DNA from: Xylaria sp. FL1777
Taxonomy: Eukaryota; Ascomycota; Sordariomycetes; Xylariales; Xylariaceae
NCBI GenBank assembly: GCA_022578965.1
Contig: MU400537.1
Span: 186,001-250,000, forward strand
Length of the DNA: 64,000 nt
Direction of reading: 5' to 3'
Part shown: positions 23,163 through 33,728 of the stretch, piece after piece
Layout: every line of letters begins with the position of its first letter
How positions within the stretch are numbered: position 1 is the first letter of the stretch
The notes under the pieces: generated by a model
Databases searched by the model: none
Seen by the model: the letters and a program-made list of their open reading frames with translations, nothing else
What the model was told of the DNA's origin: nothing
Made by a program: the position numbers and the translations under genes

Positions 23163-24169
23163 CTCATTACTCCCTTACCTTGTTTCAGCCATTGTATTGC
23201 TGAATTGACACGTGCAATATACCGCGTGCATCTTTTATATCTGTTCACATGCCAACCTAACTCGGAACAGCAGAAACAATAATACCCATTAGGTAAGTAT
23301 TTAGCTTAGTCATAGGTAAGTCCATGAAGGCATAAAACAAGAAATTAAATACGCCTAAAAATTGCGGGAACGGTTTGCATCAAGCCTACTAGTATTGTAC
23401 TACGTACTCCTCATTGGCTATTCATTAGCTATTCATTAACTACATTATACCCTCGTTATTTCGACATGTAGTTATTCATCCGCCAGCTCTCTGAAATGCT
23501 TCTATTTCCCTAATATGTCATCACAGAACATACAGTAGGAGAGATGTATAAGCTATAAAGTTGAGAGGCACTTTATAGTACGGTATTACGTTAGGCACTG
23601 ATCGGTGCTACATGTACACACACTAAGAATTACAGGAGTTGATGATAAGGATAGGACGATAAGATAAGGAGTATCCATAAATTAAGACCTGCAGGTGCAA
23701 GTCGGTTTGGTCCGCACAGATCACGTCTACTGTTTTACCACTTGCCGCTGGTGCTGTTTCCAGACTCAAGTTCCATCAAACCACTCCCTTGTAGAACTAA
23801 CCACACATCTCACATCTCCGTATCAGACCCGTATCTTACATAGGTAGCACGCAACACCCCATTACCGTCACGTGATATACTACCAAATGTTCTTCCACCC
23901 AAACAGAAATTTCAACGCGAATAGCATCATCGAAAAGTGCCCAATCCAACGCAATATCATCAAAATCCGGACGGTCTTGTCCTAAGAGGCCGCCGTGACA
24001 CCCCATATATCCATCCTCTTCCACCTTAGTACGCGTCCGGTCCTCCTCGCGCGTGCGATGTGACCCAACTCCCTCCACTTTTGCTAATGTATCCCAGATC
24101 CTGGCGCCGATTCAGCATCTGCAGCGTCGCGACGGTCCCCTCGACAGCCGCCGAGGAGGATTCTGGGGC

Positions 24170-27100
24170 ATGAATAATTCGAGGCCGTCAGCCTACACAG
24201 CACTTGAATCGCTATTCCTCTTTCAGCTACTTAGCAAATACGGCTTTATCGACGGCAGTTTTGACCGCATAGCTCAAGAACTCAAAAGCACACCCTTGAT
24301 CTTGGAGCAGACAGAGTACGATGCTGGCCGATTAACACCCGAGGCTCTCCAGCAGCTCGCCCTCCAGCTCCTGAGCGAAGAGCAGAAGCGTGAAGCAGAG
24401 GCGGTCGCTGAGAAGGGTGCTAATGGCTTATCACCGACATCTAAGAAACGAAAGCTTCAGAACCCTCCGCTCCCCACTCTCAAGGAAGCCCATGAGCATC
24501 CAGAGAAGCTCCCTATACTAGTCGACCGACTGTACGCGCGATTCCGAGACGAGCTTGTTAGGCAGATTCGAGAAGATGAGCGGCTGTACCAGCAACGAGA
24601 GCGCGAGATTGATGAGATTGAACAAGGTGAATGGGATGAGAGGATAAGGCAGGAACAGCGCGCAGATACTGCTAGTAATGGGACTCCTACTGAGAAGAAC
24701 ATCCATGCGACACCGACGCCAGTTCCGGTCCAAGTTCCAGCCCAAGTTCCAGTCCAAGTGCCGGTCCAGGCCCCGGTCCAAATCTCAGCGCCAGTTCAGC
24801 CTAGGCCACAGGAACCTACGAACCGGGTTGAAGCCACACCTCTTTCTGTTGTTCCTACTCCACCTCCTTCTCAAGTGCTCCACGAAAAGCGACCTTTGCA
24901 GCCATGCCCTTCGCCTCTAGCACCTGTGACGGCACCGGCACCGGCACCGGCATCGGTACCAGCGCCGCCAATTGCAACGACGACAGCAATGCGCTCTGCT
25001 AGTGAACAACGGCCCTTCGCAACAGATGTACGACCGCCGCAGGAGTCTGCGCGTGTCTCCAATGGTACAACACCTGTTCTCCAACATCCCCAAATGGCCC
25101 CAGGTTATGTGCCACGCCCGCCTTCTACTGCACCGTCGCCGTCGCAACTGCATGTCCCAGACGGCGCACCACGGCCCGAGAGTCTACCAAAGGCGAAGAG
25201 TCCAGTGCCAACCCAACAAGGCCAGGCGCAAGCACCTCCCCTCAAATGGGAACCACTCTACCAGCCTCCTCATCATCCACCTCATCACCCGCCACACCAA
25301 ACGCCGGTACCCTCGCCTCGCCCTCCTTATACCTCGGGAACGTCTCGACCGCAGGGTTATCCTCACGTTCCACCTGGCCTTCCTCAAGCATCTCAACATC
25401 CTCAACACGCACAGAATTATGCTGGAGGGCGACAAACCCCAGGGCAGTCTGTCCCTCAGCCTCGGTTCCCAACACCGGGTACCAGTGCTCCATCTCCCCC
25501 AGTGCTCCTACCTCCACAGAATGCCGGTCCAATTCCTCCCTCGCTGCAGTCCTTACCCGTGAACGCCACTCCAGATGGAACTGGGCAGCACGGCCTGCAC
25601 CACCGGCCATCCTCTACACCAGTTGTTGCATCGCCTACGCCCAGCGTCCCTCGAAATGCATACGCGCAACATCAGACGACGGGTTTACCAACGCCCACTC
25701 CCGTTCGGCCGCCCTCAGGACTGGTGCCTACACAGCCTGCTGTTGCAACTACTAAGCCTTCCACACAAATAATACAGTCGCCCCAGCCGCCTACTTCCAT
25801 CCGCCACCCACCGGCACAATCTCAACCCCGTCCGCAACCTTCTTCTCAACAACCACCCGTTCCAACTACTCCATCTCAGCCTCAACACCCTAAGGCCGCC
25901 CAGCGATCTTATGGCGCCTCATATAATCAGCAACCGAAGCCAGTGGTTGTCCCTGATATAGTCCCGCGCTCTCAGGCGCTTATTCAGACTCCGCTTTCGA
26001 CCCCACAAGCTTCGCGTACGCCTTCTGTCACACCGGCTCAAACACCGTTAGGAGTTAATGATGCTTTGTATGTTATTAGAGGTCACGGTACTAAATGGAC
26101 ATCAACGCCAACTCCATCTACTCCTCGGATCAAAGATGCGGGAAGTTATTTTGACATTGAGAGCCCTGCCTTCGAGCCTATTAGTCCGCCTGCTCGGCCC
26201 GCTCGGCTTCCCACAACGTCTCCGAACACTGAGAAGGACACTAATAGACCTATTATCAAGACGGACGTCAGTAAACCACGAAACCGTGCACCACGAGTTG
26301 CTCAGAAAGCGGGAATCGTATCAGAGTCCGGAGGGGTTCCGGCTGAATCGGATATACCAGCACCGGCCATTAAGAACGAGGAAGCTACACCACAAACACT
26401 CCAGGAAGCCATGGATACCGCCGCCAATGAGACACTCCCAGGTCGTACACCAGCGGCGATGAATAGCCTACCGAATAAACGCAAACGGCAGGATAGTCCT
26501 CCACACCGGGGACCACCAACCCCTACAACCCACGTTCTCTGGACCCGTGCTTTTCATAAGATTAGCATGACAGCTCTTGATCAGATCATTGGGCATCGGT
26601 ACGCCAACATGTTTGCCAATCCCATCAAGCCTAGGCTCGCCCCGGGCTATTATGATATCATACTTCGGCCACAGGATCTTAAAGGTATACAGAAAGCCAT
26701 CACAGCAGGGTCGAAAGCCGCTGCTGCGACCGTGGCAACCATGCCTGAAGTCGATGCAAACTCGCCTGCTGTCTGGCTTCCTATATCCATCGATTTAGTA
26801 CCGCCACGAGGCATCATCAATATTGCGCAACTCGAACGGGAGCTGATCCACATGTTTGCCAACGCTATCATGTACAATCCCGATCCACAGCGGGGTCTTG
26901 GGCCGTCGTTCCTTAGGAGCTATCAATCAAATTCCGAAGAAGGAGAAGACCTTCGTGGGTACGAATTCGACGAGAACGGAGTGGTAAAGGACACACGCAA
27001 CATGTTTGCGGAGGTGGAAAAGTTGCTCGGAGATCTTCGTAACGAAGTCGTGCCTCGAGCTCAGGCCATTGGAACAGGCAGTCGTAGCGTGAGTGCTGCC

Positions 27101-27181
27101 GTGGGCGAATCAAACACGGTGGAAGATGACGGAGGCGATGAGCCAGCGAGTGATGCGAAGAGACGGAGGATCCGGGGTTAG
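24170..27181 (+). CDS. Bromodomain protein, BRD8/Bdc1-like NuA4 subunit candidate
   Basis: Single exon, 1003 residues from the ATG at 24170 (MNNSRPSAYTALESLFLFQL); the upstream open frame has no ATG. Residues 1-110 are a conserved helical N-terminus (LLSKYGFIDGSFDRIAQELK) followed by a charged helix to about 170. A very long Pro/Gln/Ser/Thr-rich disordered middle (about 180-780) contains a PVQVPAQV-type repeat (DNA about 24720-24790). A bromodomain occupies about 789-908: WTRAFHKISMTALDQIIGHR, PIKPRLAPGYYDIILRPQDL, and the acetyl-lysine-binding Asn region NAIMYNPDP. Between the second segment and the last helices there is an extra stretch of about 45 residues. The C-terminus is acidic, then basic (KRRRIRG, a likely nuclear signal). 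In other eukaryotes BRD8 and S. pombe Bdc1 belong to the NuA4/Tip60 histone acetyltransferase; assignment here rests on layout and the N-terminal motif. Confidence 0.8.
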   Translation: MNNSRPSAYTALESLFLFQLLSKYGFIDGSFDRIAQELKSTPLILEQTEYDAGRLTPEALQQLALQLLSEEQKREAEAVAEKGANGLSPTSKKRKLQNPPLPTLKEAHEHPEKLPILVDRLYARFRDELVRQIREDERLYQQREREIDEIEQGEWDERIRQEQRADTASNGTPTEKNIHATPTPVPVQVPAQVPVQVPVQAPVQISAPVQPRPQEPTNRVEATPLSVVPTPPPSQVLHEKRPLQPCPSPLAPVTAPAPAPASVPAPPIATTTAMRSASEQRPFATDVRPPQESARVSNGTTPVLQHPQMAPGYVPRPPSTAPSPSQLHVPDGAPRPESLPKAKSPVPTQQGQAQAPPLKWEPLYQPPHHPPHHPPHQTPVPSPRPPYTSGTSRPQGYPHVPPGLPQASQHPQHAQNYAGGRQTPGQSVPQPRFPTPGTSAPSPPVLLPPQNAGPIPPSLQSLPVNATPDGTGQHGLHHRPSSTPVVASPTPSVPRNAYAQHQTTGLPTPTPVRPPSGLVPTQPAVATTKPSTQIIQSPQPPTSIRHPPAQSQPRPQPSSQQPPVPTTPSQPQHPKAAQRSYGASYNQQPKPVVVPDIVPRSQALIQTPLSTPQASRTPSVTPAQTPLGVNDALYVIRGHGTKWTSTPTPSTPRIKDAGSYFDIESPAFEPISPPARPARLPTTSPNTEKDTNRPIIKTDVSKPRNRAPRVAQKAGIVSESGGVPAESDIPAPAIKNEEATPQTLQEAMDTAANETLPGRTPAAMNSLPNKRKRQDSPPHRGPPTPTTHVLWTRAFHKISMTALDQIIGHRYANMFANPIKPRLAPGYYDIILRPQDLKGIQKAITAGSKAAAATVATMPEVDANSPAVWLPISIDLVPPRGIINIAQLERELIHMFANAIMYNPDPQRGLGPSFLRSYQSNSEEGEDLRGYEFDENGVVKDTRNMFAEVEKLLGDLRNEVVPRAQAIGTGSRSVSAAVGESNTVEDDGGDEPASDAKRRRIRG

Positions 27182-27884
27182 AGGCCCGCAAGGCGAAGGT
27201 CGTAATTGTCTGCCTTAAAACGTACGCGATCTGCTTCGCCATACCCTCATGGTGAAAAGCAATTAATAAGCGAGCAGCAACTGAATAAACTGTATATTGT
27301 TAAATGAATAAATGAAACATCACTACCTAGTACCAGCACGTTTCTAGAAAAATCGGTGTTTCCCTTGATGCTTGTCAACTAGAAGAGTGTCTTTGAACAC
27401 TATGTTTCAACTGGAAGAATCAGGTATCTCCAACGACACGCCATTGGAAGCCTCGTCTGAGTTACAACTTCACCGGAGTGCCTTTGCAATCACAATGATG
27501 TGTGAATACTGAAGGTTTACTAAATCCTGTCGCCGCCGTGCGACAGTTGCGGAGTAGGGCAGATATGATAAGACCCACCTAAATTGGTGTATTTGTACAG
27601 GTACCAGGCACTATACCTTATTGGGCACATTCTTAAAAGGTAAGTAAGTACTTACCTAAGTATCTATGAAATTTCAAGTTGAGGGCAACTTCCATTACCA
27701 ATTTTGGGCACTCTATTCGGAAGCCTTGCATCTATTCTATTTCTTTTGATTTCAACATCTTGACCAGGCCTTTTCCGGGATCTACATGTGTGTTGCTGCC
27801 CCCCGCGATTCGGATCGGTGTCACGAGTGGAGACGCGTCGCGTGTGGACATTCGATTTGACCAGCATTTGACCAGCACATTCAA
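27182..27884. other. Intergenic, no feature
   Basis: About 700 bp between two plus-strand genes: 3' flank of the bromodomain gene and promoter of the AT-hook gene. An AAGTAAGTACTTACCT word lies at about 27641-27658. No ORF of note. Confidence 0.5.
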
Positions 27885-29928
27885 ATGGCCCGACGCAAAG
27901 TGATCGCAGACTCCGAAGATGAAGACGATGGTGATGATGGCCTATTGCTTCAGTCTGGAGGTGACTTTGACCGGCCAGAACCCGAACCGCTCAGCCCCCA
28001 GCATAGGCCATCGAGCCCTGCAGCGGTGATTTCTAAGCATCACGACCAGCCGTCAAGCGTCACGGATCCTTCATTCTTTGCAGACGTCTATGACAACCAA
28101 CAAAGCCTAGCAGCGCAGCAGTCGCATCTTGTAGAACAGATTGTCCAACAAAGTCAGAGGGCTAGCGCGAGTAGCGGTGATGTTTCGCTCCCCGCCAACA
28201 AGAGGCAAAGGGCCAATCCGTCCTCTGGCACTGATGTGACGTCACCAATGGTCTTAAGCAAGCCCCTAAATCATACGGCCCCCTTTCCTGACGATGCCTC
28301 TGAGTTCACGACACCCCGTAAGAGCACCGGTCAGGAGTGGGAGATCCCAAGCAGCCCCGAAGACAGAGCTGCATCACACCGCACGAAATGCTTGGCCGGC
28401 AAGGAAAAGGCTCGTAGTGAGAGAAAAAGGGGAAAGGCTAGATTAGTTTCAAGTCCCGCTGCTGCCGTGTCTGCAGCTGAAGAGCCTATACCAAAAGCAC
28501 CTTTCGAAGATGTCGTTGAGAATCAAGAAGTCGAAGGTCTAATAGCGGGTGGCATGTCAACGCTGCCAGAAAACCTAGAGTTATCTCACCATGATTCTAT
28601 TCTACCGGACACGACAAAATTCTATATCGCGCAGAGCAATCTTACGACTATGCAAAAGCTCGAGTACCAGCAGGTCAATGTATCTAATAGTTATGGGGGC
28701 CTTCCGGGATGTTTGCCTAACCAGAAATCCAGCGGTGCCACAACCATCGCTTATTCAACACCGAGCGGGTATTCGTCGATCCCACCTCTACCATGGGAGG
28801 AGCCTCCTGCACAATCCGCTAGCCCTCAAAGGAATGAGGTCATAGACGTGAGCATATTCTAGTATATAAGGTTGATGCAGACACTGACTGTAGCTTCAGA
28901 TAAACTCTTCACCGGATATAGTTGATTCTGGCTTCGATTTACCTAATGAAAGCGTCGCTATTGCCGACATAGGGATAGAAATACCTATGCCAAGTAAGGG
29001 ATGCGAGTCTCCAGTTATGCCTCAAAGCCGTACACCTATCAGCAAAGGAAGGAAGAGAACCAGGCAGATTGCTGAAGAAGATGAATTATGCCAAGACAAT
29101 ACCTGGGGCCTGGACGATATCGATGTACCCCAAGAATCCTATACCTCTAGAGATGCTAAGCGAAGGTCAGTAGTAGCCAGAGGTTTTGTGGGTGTTAAGA
29201 ACAACATGGACAACCTCGAGAACGTCTCAAACGAGCCAATGGTTCCAACGCAGAGCACCCCTAAGCTTCCAGCCTCGGCTTTACCGGATACAGATCCTTT
29301 TGAACCACCACCTGAGGCTCTCCCCAGGAAGCGTGGGCGCAAGAGGAAGCAGCCTGCTATTGATATTCCCCCGACACCGACGGTGCTAAACGAGGATTCA
29401 CACTTGAATCAAAATTCCACCTCATCAAATAAAGCTGCTGCAGTGGAACCTTCACTAGAAACACCAAAGAAGAAGCGAGGGCGCCCGCGGAAGTCAGAAC
29501 TTTTGAAAGCTGCTGAAGAGCAATTACCTGAGACGCCTATAGCTGGTGAGCAGCCAAGAACAGATTTGCCCCAGAAAGACAATAATTCAGATAAGTCTGC
29601 TCCAGTTATAACAGAGCAGAAAGATGGTGGACATAGGACGAAAGGAAAAAAGAGCGAGGCCACCGAGGATCATAAGAATGCGGACTCGAAAGAGAACAGG
29701 CTGCCACTTAAAGAAGTAGACAGCAATCCCAAGACTCTTGCTAAGTCAGCTTCTATCATGGACTCACCTACAAAGGCGAAGACAGAAGTAGGAGACGAGA
29801 AGTCAACGCCTAAAACGCAGATGAAAGAAACTCCTAAACCGGGTGCTTTGCAGTCGAAAGTCACATACAGAGTTGGTCTGAGCAAACGCTCCCGTATTGC
29901 GCCCTTGCTGAAGTCCATCAGGAAGTGA
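27885..29928 (+). CDS. Nuclear AT-hook protein, largely disordered
   Basis: Two exons, 27885-28847 and 28900-29928, with a 52-nt phase-0 intron (GTGAGC...TTCAG), give 663 residues. The start MARRKVIADSEDEDDGDD is acidic, a common N-terminus of chromatin and repair proteins. The bulk is Ser/Pro/Glu/Lys-rich and predicted disordered. Two AT-hook-like cores lie in exon 2: RKRGRKRK (DNA about 29323-29350) and KKKRGRPRK (about 29467-29494), the second matching the canonical GRP core that binds the minor groove of AT-rich DNA. The extreme C-terminus, KVTYRVGLSKRSRIAPLLKS, is basic and looks like a conserved short motif. No catalytic domain. It probably acts in chromatin, DNA repair or chromosome structure. 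Annotations in relatives are usually just AT-hook protein. Confidence 0.8.
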
Positions 29929-30391
29929 AGAAAGAGGAAGAACTGAATAGGGCTTCCATCCGAATGGTGGCATCGCCGTAGGTTATACAGATATGCATTA
30001 TGCGAATGAGACAAGAGGCCTATGGAGCTCTCTAAATAAGGCTACATCTCTCTATAAAGCCAAACGTCGGCATCAATCCCCAAATACAAACATGTGTCAA
30101 ACGGGGGCCTACTTACGTGCTAGCACTGCCTGAATGCATGACTGCAGGCGTTTGCTACCATCGGGGTCCTTTTCGGAGAAGACAGTGCATACTATCTTCA
30201 ATTCACTGGAAGCCAGGACAGGTTTGCATAGCGCCCTCCGATGCTCGACAATCCAGTGAACGTGGATACTAGCGACAATATTATACAACAGACGATAATA
30301 CAGATATAATCACATACAGGCACGAAACCAAACCGAGTTTTAATCCCTGTCGAGCAAAAACATTATATACAACAGGCCTGTTGTCAACCCA
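29929..30391. other. Intergenic between convergent genes, with an unexplained open stretch
   Basis: About 460 bp. On the minus strand, 30310-30107 is open and coding-like (for example VEHRRALCKPVLASSELKIV and CTVFSEKDPDGSKRLQSCIQ) and ends at a perfect GTAAGT donor, yet there is no start codon and no obvious next exon. It overlaps the likely 3' UTRs of both neighbours. Confidence 0.35.
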
Positions 30392-31032
30392 TTAAAAGCG
30401 GAAGGTCGAGCTGCCGCTTTCTAGTTTCGCTATCTCCCTTCGAAGAACGTCCGTTTTAAATGACCGATACGCCTTCTCGATCCTTGCTCTCCTGGCCGGA
30501 TCCTTGCTGATGCCTCGCGACGCTGACCACGTTCCCGTGAATAAGCCTAGCTCGCCTCCAAGCATAGTACCGCCTAGTCCAAAGAAGAAATACGTAGCGA
30601 AATCGCCCCATTTAGTCGGCCTTATGTAAGGTGTAATGTCGGGGACCGCCCCTGCGTTGTCAATATTCGTTAGCCATCTCTCCCGTGGCCTTAAAGCCGA
30701 TCCGCTCATAGGATATGTCCGAAATAAGGGCGCGGTTTACTTAAACTTCGCTTACCTTGTCTTCCGTTCGCAAAGATGACTGACGTTGGCTTCTCGGCGG
30801 CGCGGAACGCCGCGAACATGTCGGTGCGCACCTTTCTCAACCGAATGCTGGCGTACAGGCCGAGCCCTAGACCGACCAGCGAGCCCAGGGTCGTGGCCGT
30901 CGCAACTCGCGTTGTCGCCTTGATTAATACGTCACGGTCGGAAGGCTCGAGATCGGTATTTATATGCTCGTTAGCGAGCCTAGTGAGCTCGTCATGCTGT
31001 TCTGACTTGCGGAAAGCTGCGAGGGGGGACAT
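30392..31032 (-). CDS. Small two-helix membrane protein, unknown function
   Basis: Two exons on the minus strand, 31032-30756 and 30651-30392, give 178 residues. The 104-nt intron starts GTAAGC and ends with a textbook GCTAAC branch and CGCAG acceptor. The product starts MSPLAAFRKSEQHDELTRLA, then has a Gly-rich hydrophobic helix (LGSLVGLGLGLYASI, about 50-64) and a conserved middle (FANGRQGAVPDITPYIRP) re-formed across the intron. A second Gly-rich hydrophobic segment follows (TYFFFGLGGTMLGGELGLFT), then a basic amphipathic C-terminal helix. Paired glycine-zipper helices suggest an organelle, probably mitochondrial, membrane protein. No known domain name is claimed. The plain ATG at 31032 is used; upstream codons in frame begin at TTG. 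Confidence 0.78.
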
Positions 31033-32001
31033 CTTGAGCAACGGATTGACTTTGCCTGATGTTGAATTCTGATAGCTACTATTCCTATTCGACTAAGGAC
31101 GAGCTCGTAGAATGAGTCGAAGATGAAGGGAAATTGCCACATCCTGTACCAACTTGCTATGTCTACTGCTTTTGTGAAGTCATGTAAACTAAGGACATGT
31201 GACATCACCATTACCTACTACATGCGGTGTTAATAGATTATATGCAGTCCCCTGTCACTCCCCAGGCGGCACCCCACCACTACCCTTACCGTGGCGAAAT
31301 AGTATATTTTCTCATGTTCATCGTCTTCACCGCAACGCGAATCAAGTGGGCGATGTGTTTCTATGATATGCTCGCTAGCGTCCACGCGTGTTTCGCGAAT
31401 CGGCGTGAAGCAAGACTGTCTAGATGGTAGACAAATTCTCATCTATGTATGTCTTCGAGAGCCCGTCATTCTTTTCTGTCACTAGGATGATGAAATTGTT
31501 ACTACGCCTGCTTTTCTTAAATCTCAAGATGATGAATACAATAACACTTTCTACTCTCATACCTGACTGCCTAGTTTAATCCTCAGAGCATATATCTCAT
31601 CTTGTTTATGTGAATATAGGCTAACGCTTCATCCTTGAATCTGATTCTTGTAGTCTAGGTAATGCGCAGATGACTCTCGGGAGTACCTCACGAACTAGAA
31701 ATAATGGACCGATGTATATATAGTCTTGATGGTCATATGTCTCAAATGAGGCATTTCAGTAGTTGAGATCAGTCCTTTGCGACTCTTCTTCCATTTAGAC
31801 CTATAATTCGTCACCAAAGCCTACGTTGACAATTTGAAAGTCTTCTGAGAACTGAATTCAATTTATCGAATTAGACTATAACATATATCTAGTTATATGC
31901 TACGTAAATACTGAAATTAATTTGTAAAGAACAGCCTCTGCCTTTCCCCCTTGAATCCAAAACGCATAAGATGACCCGTTAGCTGAGTACGAGCTTAGCC
32001 A
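31033..32001. other. Intergenic, no feature
   Basis: About 970 bp, AT-rich toward 31500-31950. Short frames near 31227-31442 on both strands lack coding character. Confidence 0.5.
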
Positions 32002-32729
32002 TTAGATAAACCCAGCCAAAAACTCAAAGGCCTGGCAATTGATGCTGGGGAGGTGAGCCGGGTTAGGGTTGATGCCGTAGAAGAGCTCGAAGTTGTCGTT
32101 CACGGGACAAGCCCACCATCCTGATGGGACACGTCAAAGGTCAGTAGCTATTTCCTTCACCCCGGCACGTAACGAGAATCTCTAGTTCCTCGACTGGCTG
32201 AGCTTTTACATAGATCGGACACTTACCTTCGACATTGCCGTTATACGTCAAATAGTTATCGGCATCGAGCGCAAAGCCCTCGGTGCCTTCGCCCGGCTCT
32301 GAAAAGACTTGGGCGACATCTCCTGCCGGCACATCGGGCATGCGCAGTCCGTACACGACAGTACTACCTGTAAGGTCTACAGTGAGAGAAAGCATCTCGA
32401 GTTAGTATATAGCACGATCATCTCAACCCGTCCTCATGTCCCCCTCTCGCTCTCGCTCCCCTCTCCTTAAGATCGGACTATCACGTACCGAAGACTAGGG
32501 AGCCGTCGCTCAGGAACGACGCGTCGGACTGGTACACCGAGGGGCGCTGGATCTGGATCGCGTTGGTGCCTGCGGCGACGTGCGCGTTGACGATGGCCCA
32601 GCCGAAGATGGCGGCGTTGTTGACGGTGTGAAGTTGGAATTCCGCCGAGGCGGCTTCGCTGGATGACGATGCTGGGGCTGCGAGGGCAGCTCCGGCGAGA
32701 GTTAGGGCGGTGGCAATGAAGGAACGCAT
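32002..32729 (-). CDS. Small secreted protein, unknown function
   Basis: Three exons on the minus strand, 32729-32489, 32376-32227 and 32120-32002, give 169 residues with consistent phase-1 introns (GTACGT...CTGTAG, preceded by TACTAAC; GTAAGT...ATCAG). Signal peptide residues 1-18 (MRSFIATALTLAGAALAAPA). The mature protein is about 150 residues and compact, with few lysines. It reads IFGWAIVNAHVAAGTNAIQI, then DLTGSTVVYGLRMPDVPAGD, and a C-terminal GWWACPVNDNFELFYGINPN with just two cysteines (in WACPV and SINCQ), likely one disulfide. This layout is common among fungal small secreted proteins of undefined fold. It is not repetitive and has no GPI tail. Confidence 0.82.
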
Positions 32730-33728
32730 TTTCGATGAGGTTTAGGATGAGATTTAGCTTGGTTTGAGATGGTATTGAAACAGCACTGTTTGTGCGTTGT
32801 TCGAGAGTCGAGCTGTACTACCAGGGGTGACTATGAGACTTAACGGCCGAAACAAAGAGACATAGCATTGTCTTATATGTCTTTCTCACGTTACTCACAC
32901 TATGATGAATACGGCCCTATGTTTCACATATAGGGGGACAAAGACTGTCTACCCGAGGAAGGTCATTAACCATGATCTGCATTAGTGTAACCTCTTGTGA
33001 TATTGTTACGTGTATGAATACGAGGCCGCTCTTCCCCTAGATTGAGACTTCGTATTCAGAATTGAGGCTCGGAGCCTCCGAGAGGAAATAGTCGAGAGGG
33101 AATAGCTGCGGTTTGTAACTCTCTCTAACCCGATGTATAGTTATTCCCGGCCCGTACCGCGAGCCATATGCCGGAATCAGATCAGCTGAGTGTGATACAA
33201 CACCTGAAGCCGCGGTCTATATCCGGTCGACCCACCGGATTGACATCAAACTGTCAGTGGAAGTCGATCACAATTGATGCTGGTGTCATATAACAGGATC
33301 GAGTAGTATGTAAGCTGACTAGCAGAATAAGGAGAATTGTACAGTAGGCGTGTGCTACTTAACATCGCCACCCAGTATCAATATCGGGTTTAATGGGATT
33401 ATGGTTGAAGACATTCCATTCTCCTTGGGCAGAGGGGATAAGTTTAAGACTGCGATAGTAAAACACGAAAAGAAACGTGCTAGAATATTTGAGCATGAAG
33501 ATTACTTAAAGTATATACTCAAGTTAATTATGTAGAGACTTTCTTTTCATTTCAATTTTCTAAGCTAAATCGAAGCTAGGGGATATACTTGGTATCAAGA
33601 CATTTAGATCATTCCCAAGCAAAACTCCATCCTTAGGTCCAACAGGTAACAATTGAAGGTCACCGAGAATCTTAATACCTGTCTGAATATCAAATCCTGT
33701 GAAAAGTAATGCCTTCTGCAGAGCTGAA
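32730..33728. other. Intergenic, no feature
   Basis: About 1 kb: promoter of the secreted-protein gene and 3' flank of the JmjC gene. No ORF with coding character; the 61-codon frame at 33350-33535 starts at GTG. Confidence 0.5.

Larger units (their letters stand above)
21397..24169. other. Large intergenic region (2.8 kb)
   Basis: Longest gene-free stretch in the window. It contains a (TGG)n microsatellite at about 21568-21590. The block 22660-23340 is dense in TAGGTA/TACCTA-type words and includes an exact TACCTAGGTA at 23153-23162. The last 100 bp are CT-rich promoter sequence of the bromodomain gene. No ORF with coding character. Confidence 0.55.

Noticed and set aside
24972..25755. Several long overlapping frames in the bromodomain gene middle
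   Set aside because: Arise from the Pro/Gln-rich low-complexity coding sequence being open in other frames; no independent start or domain.
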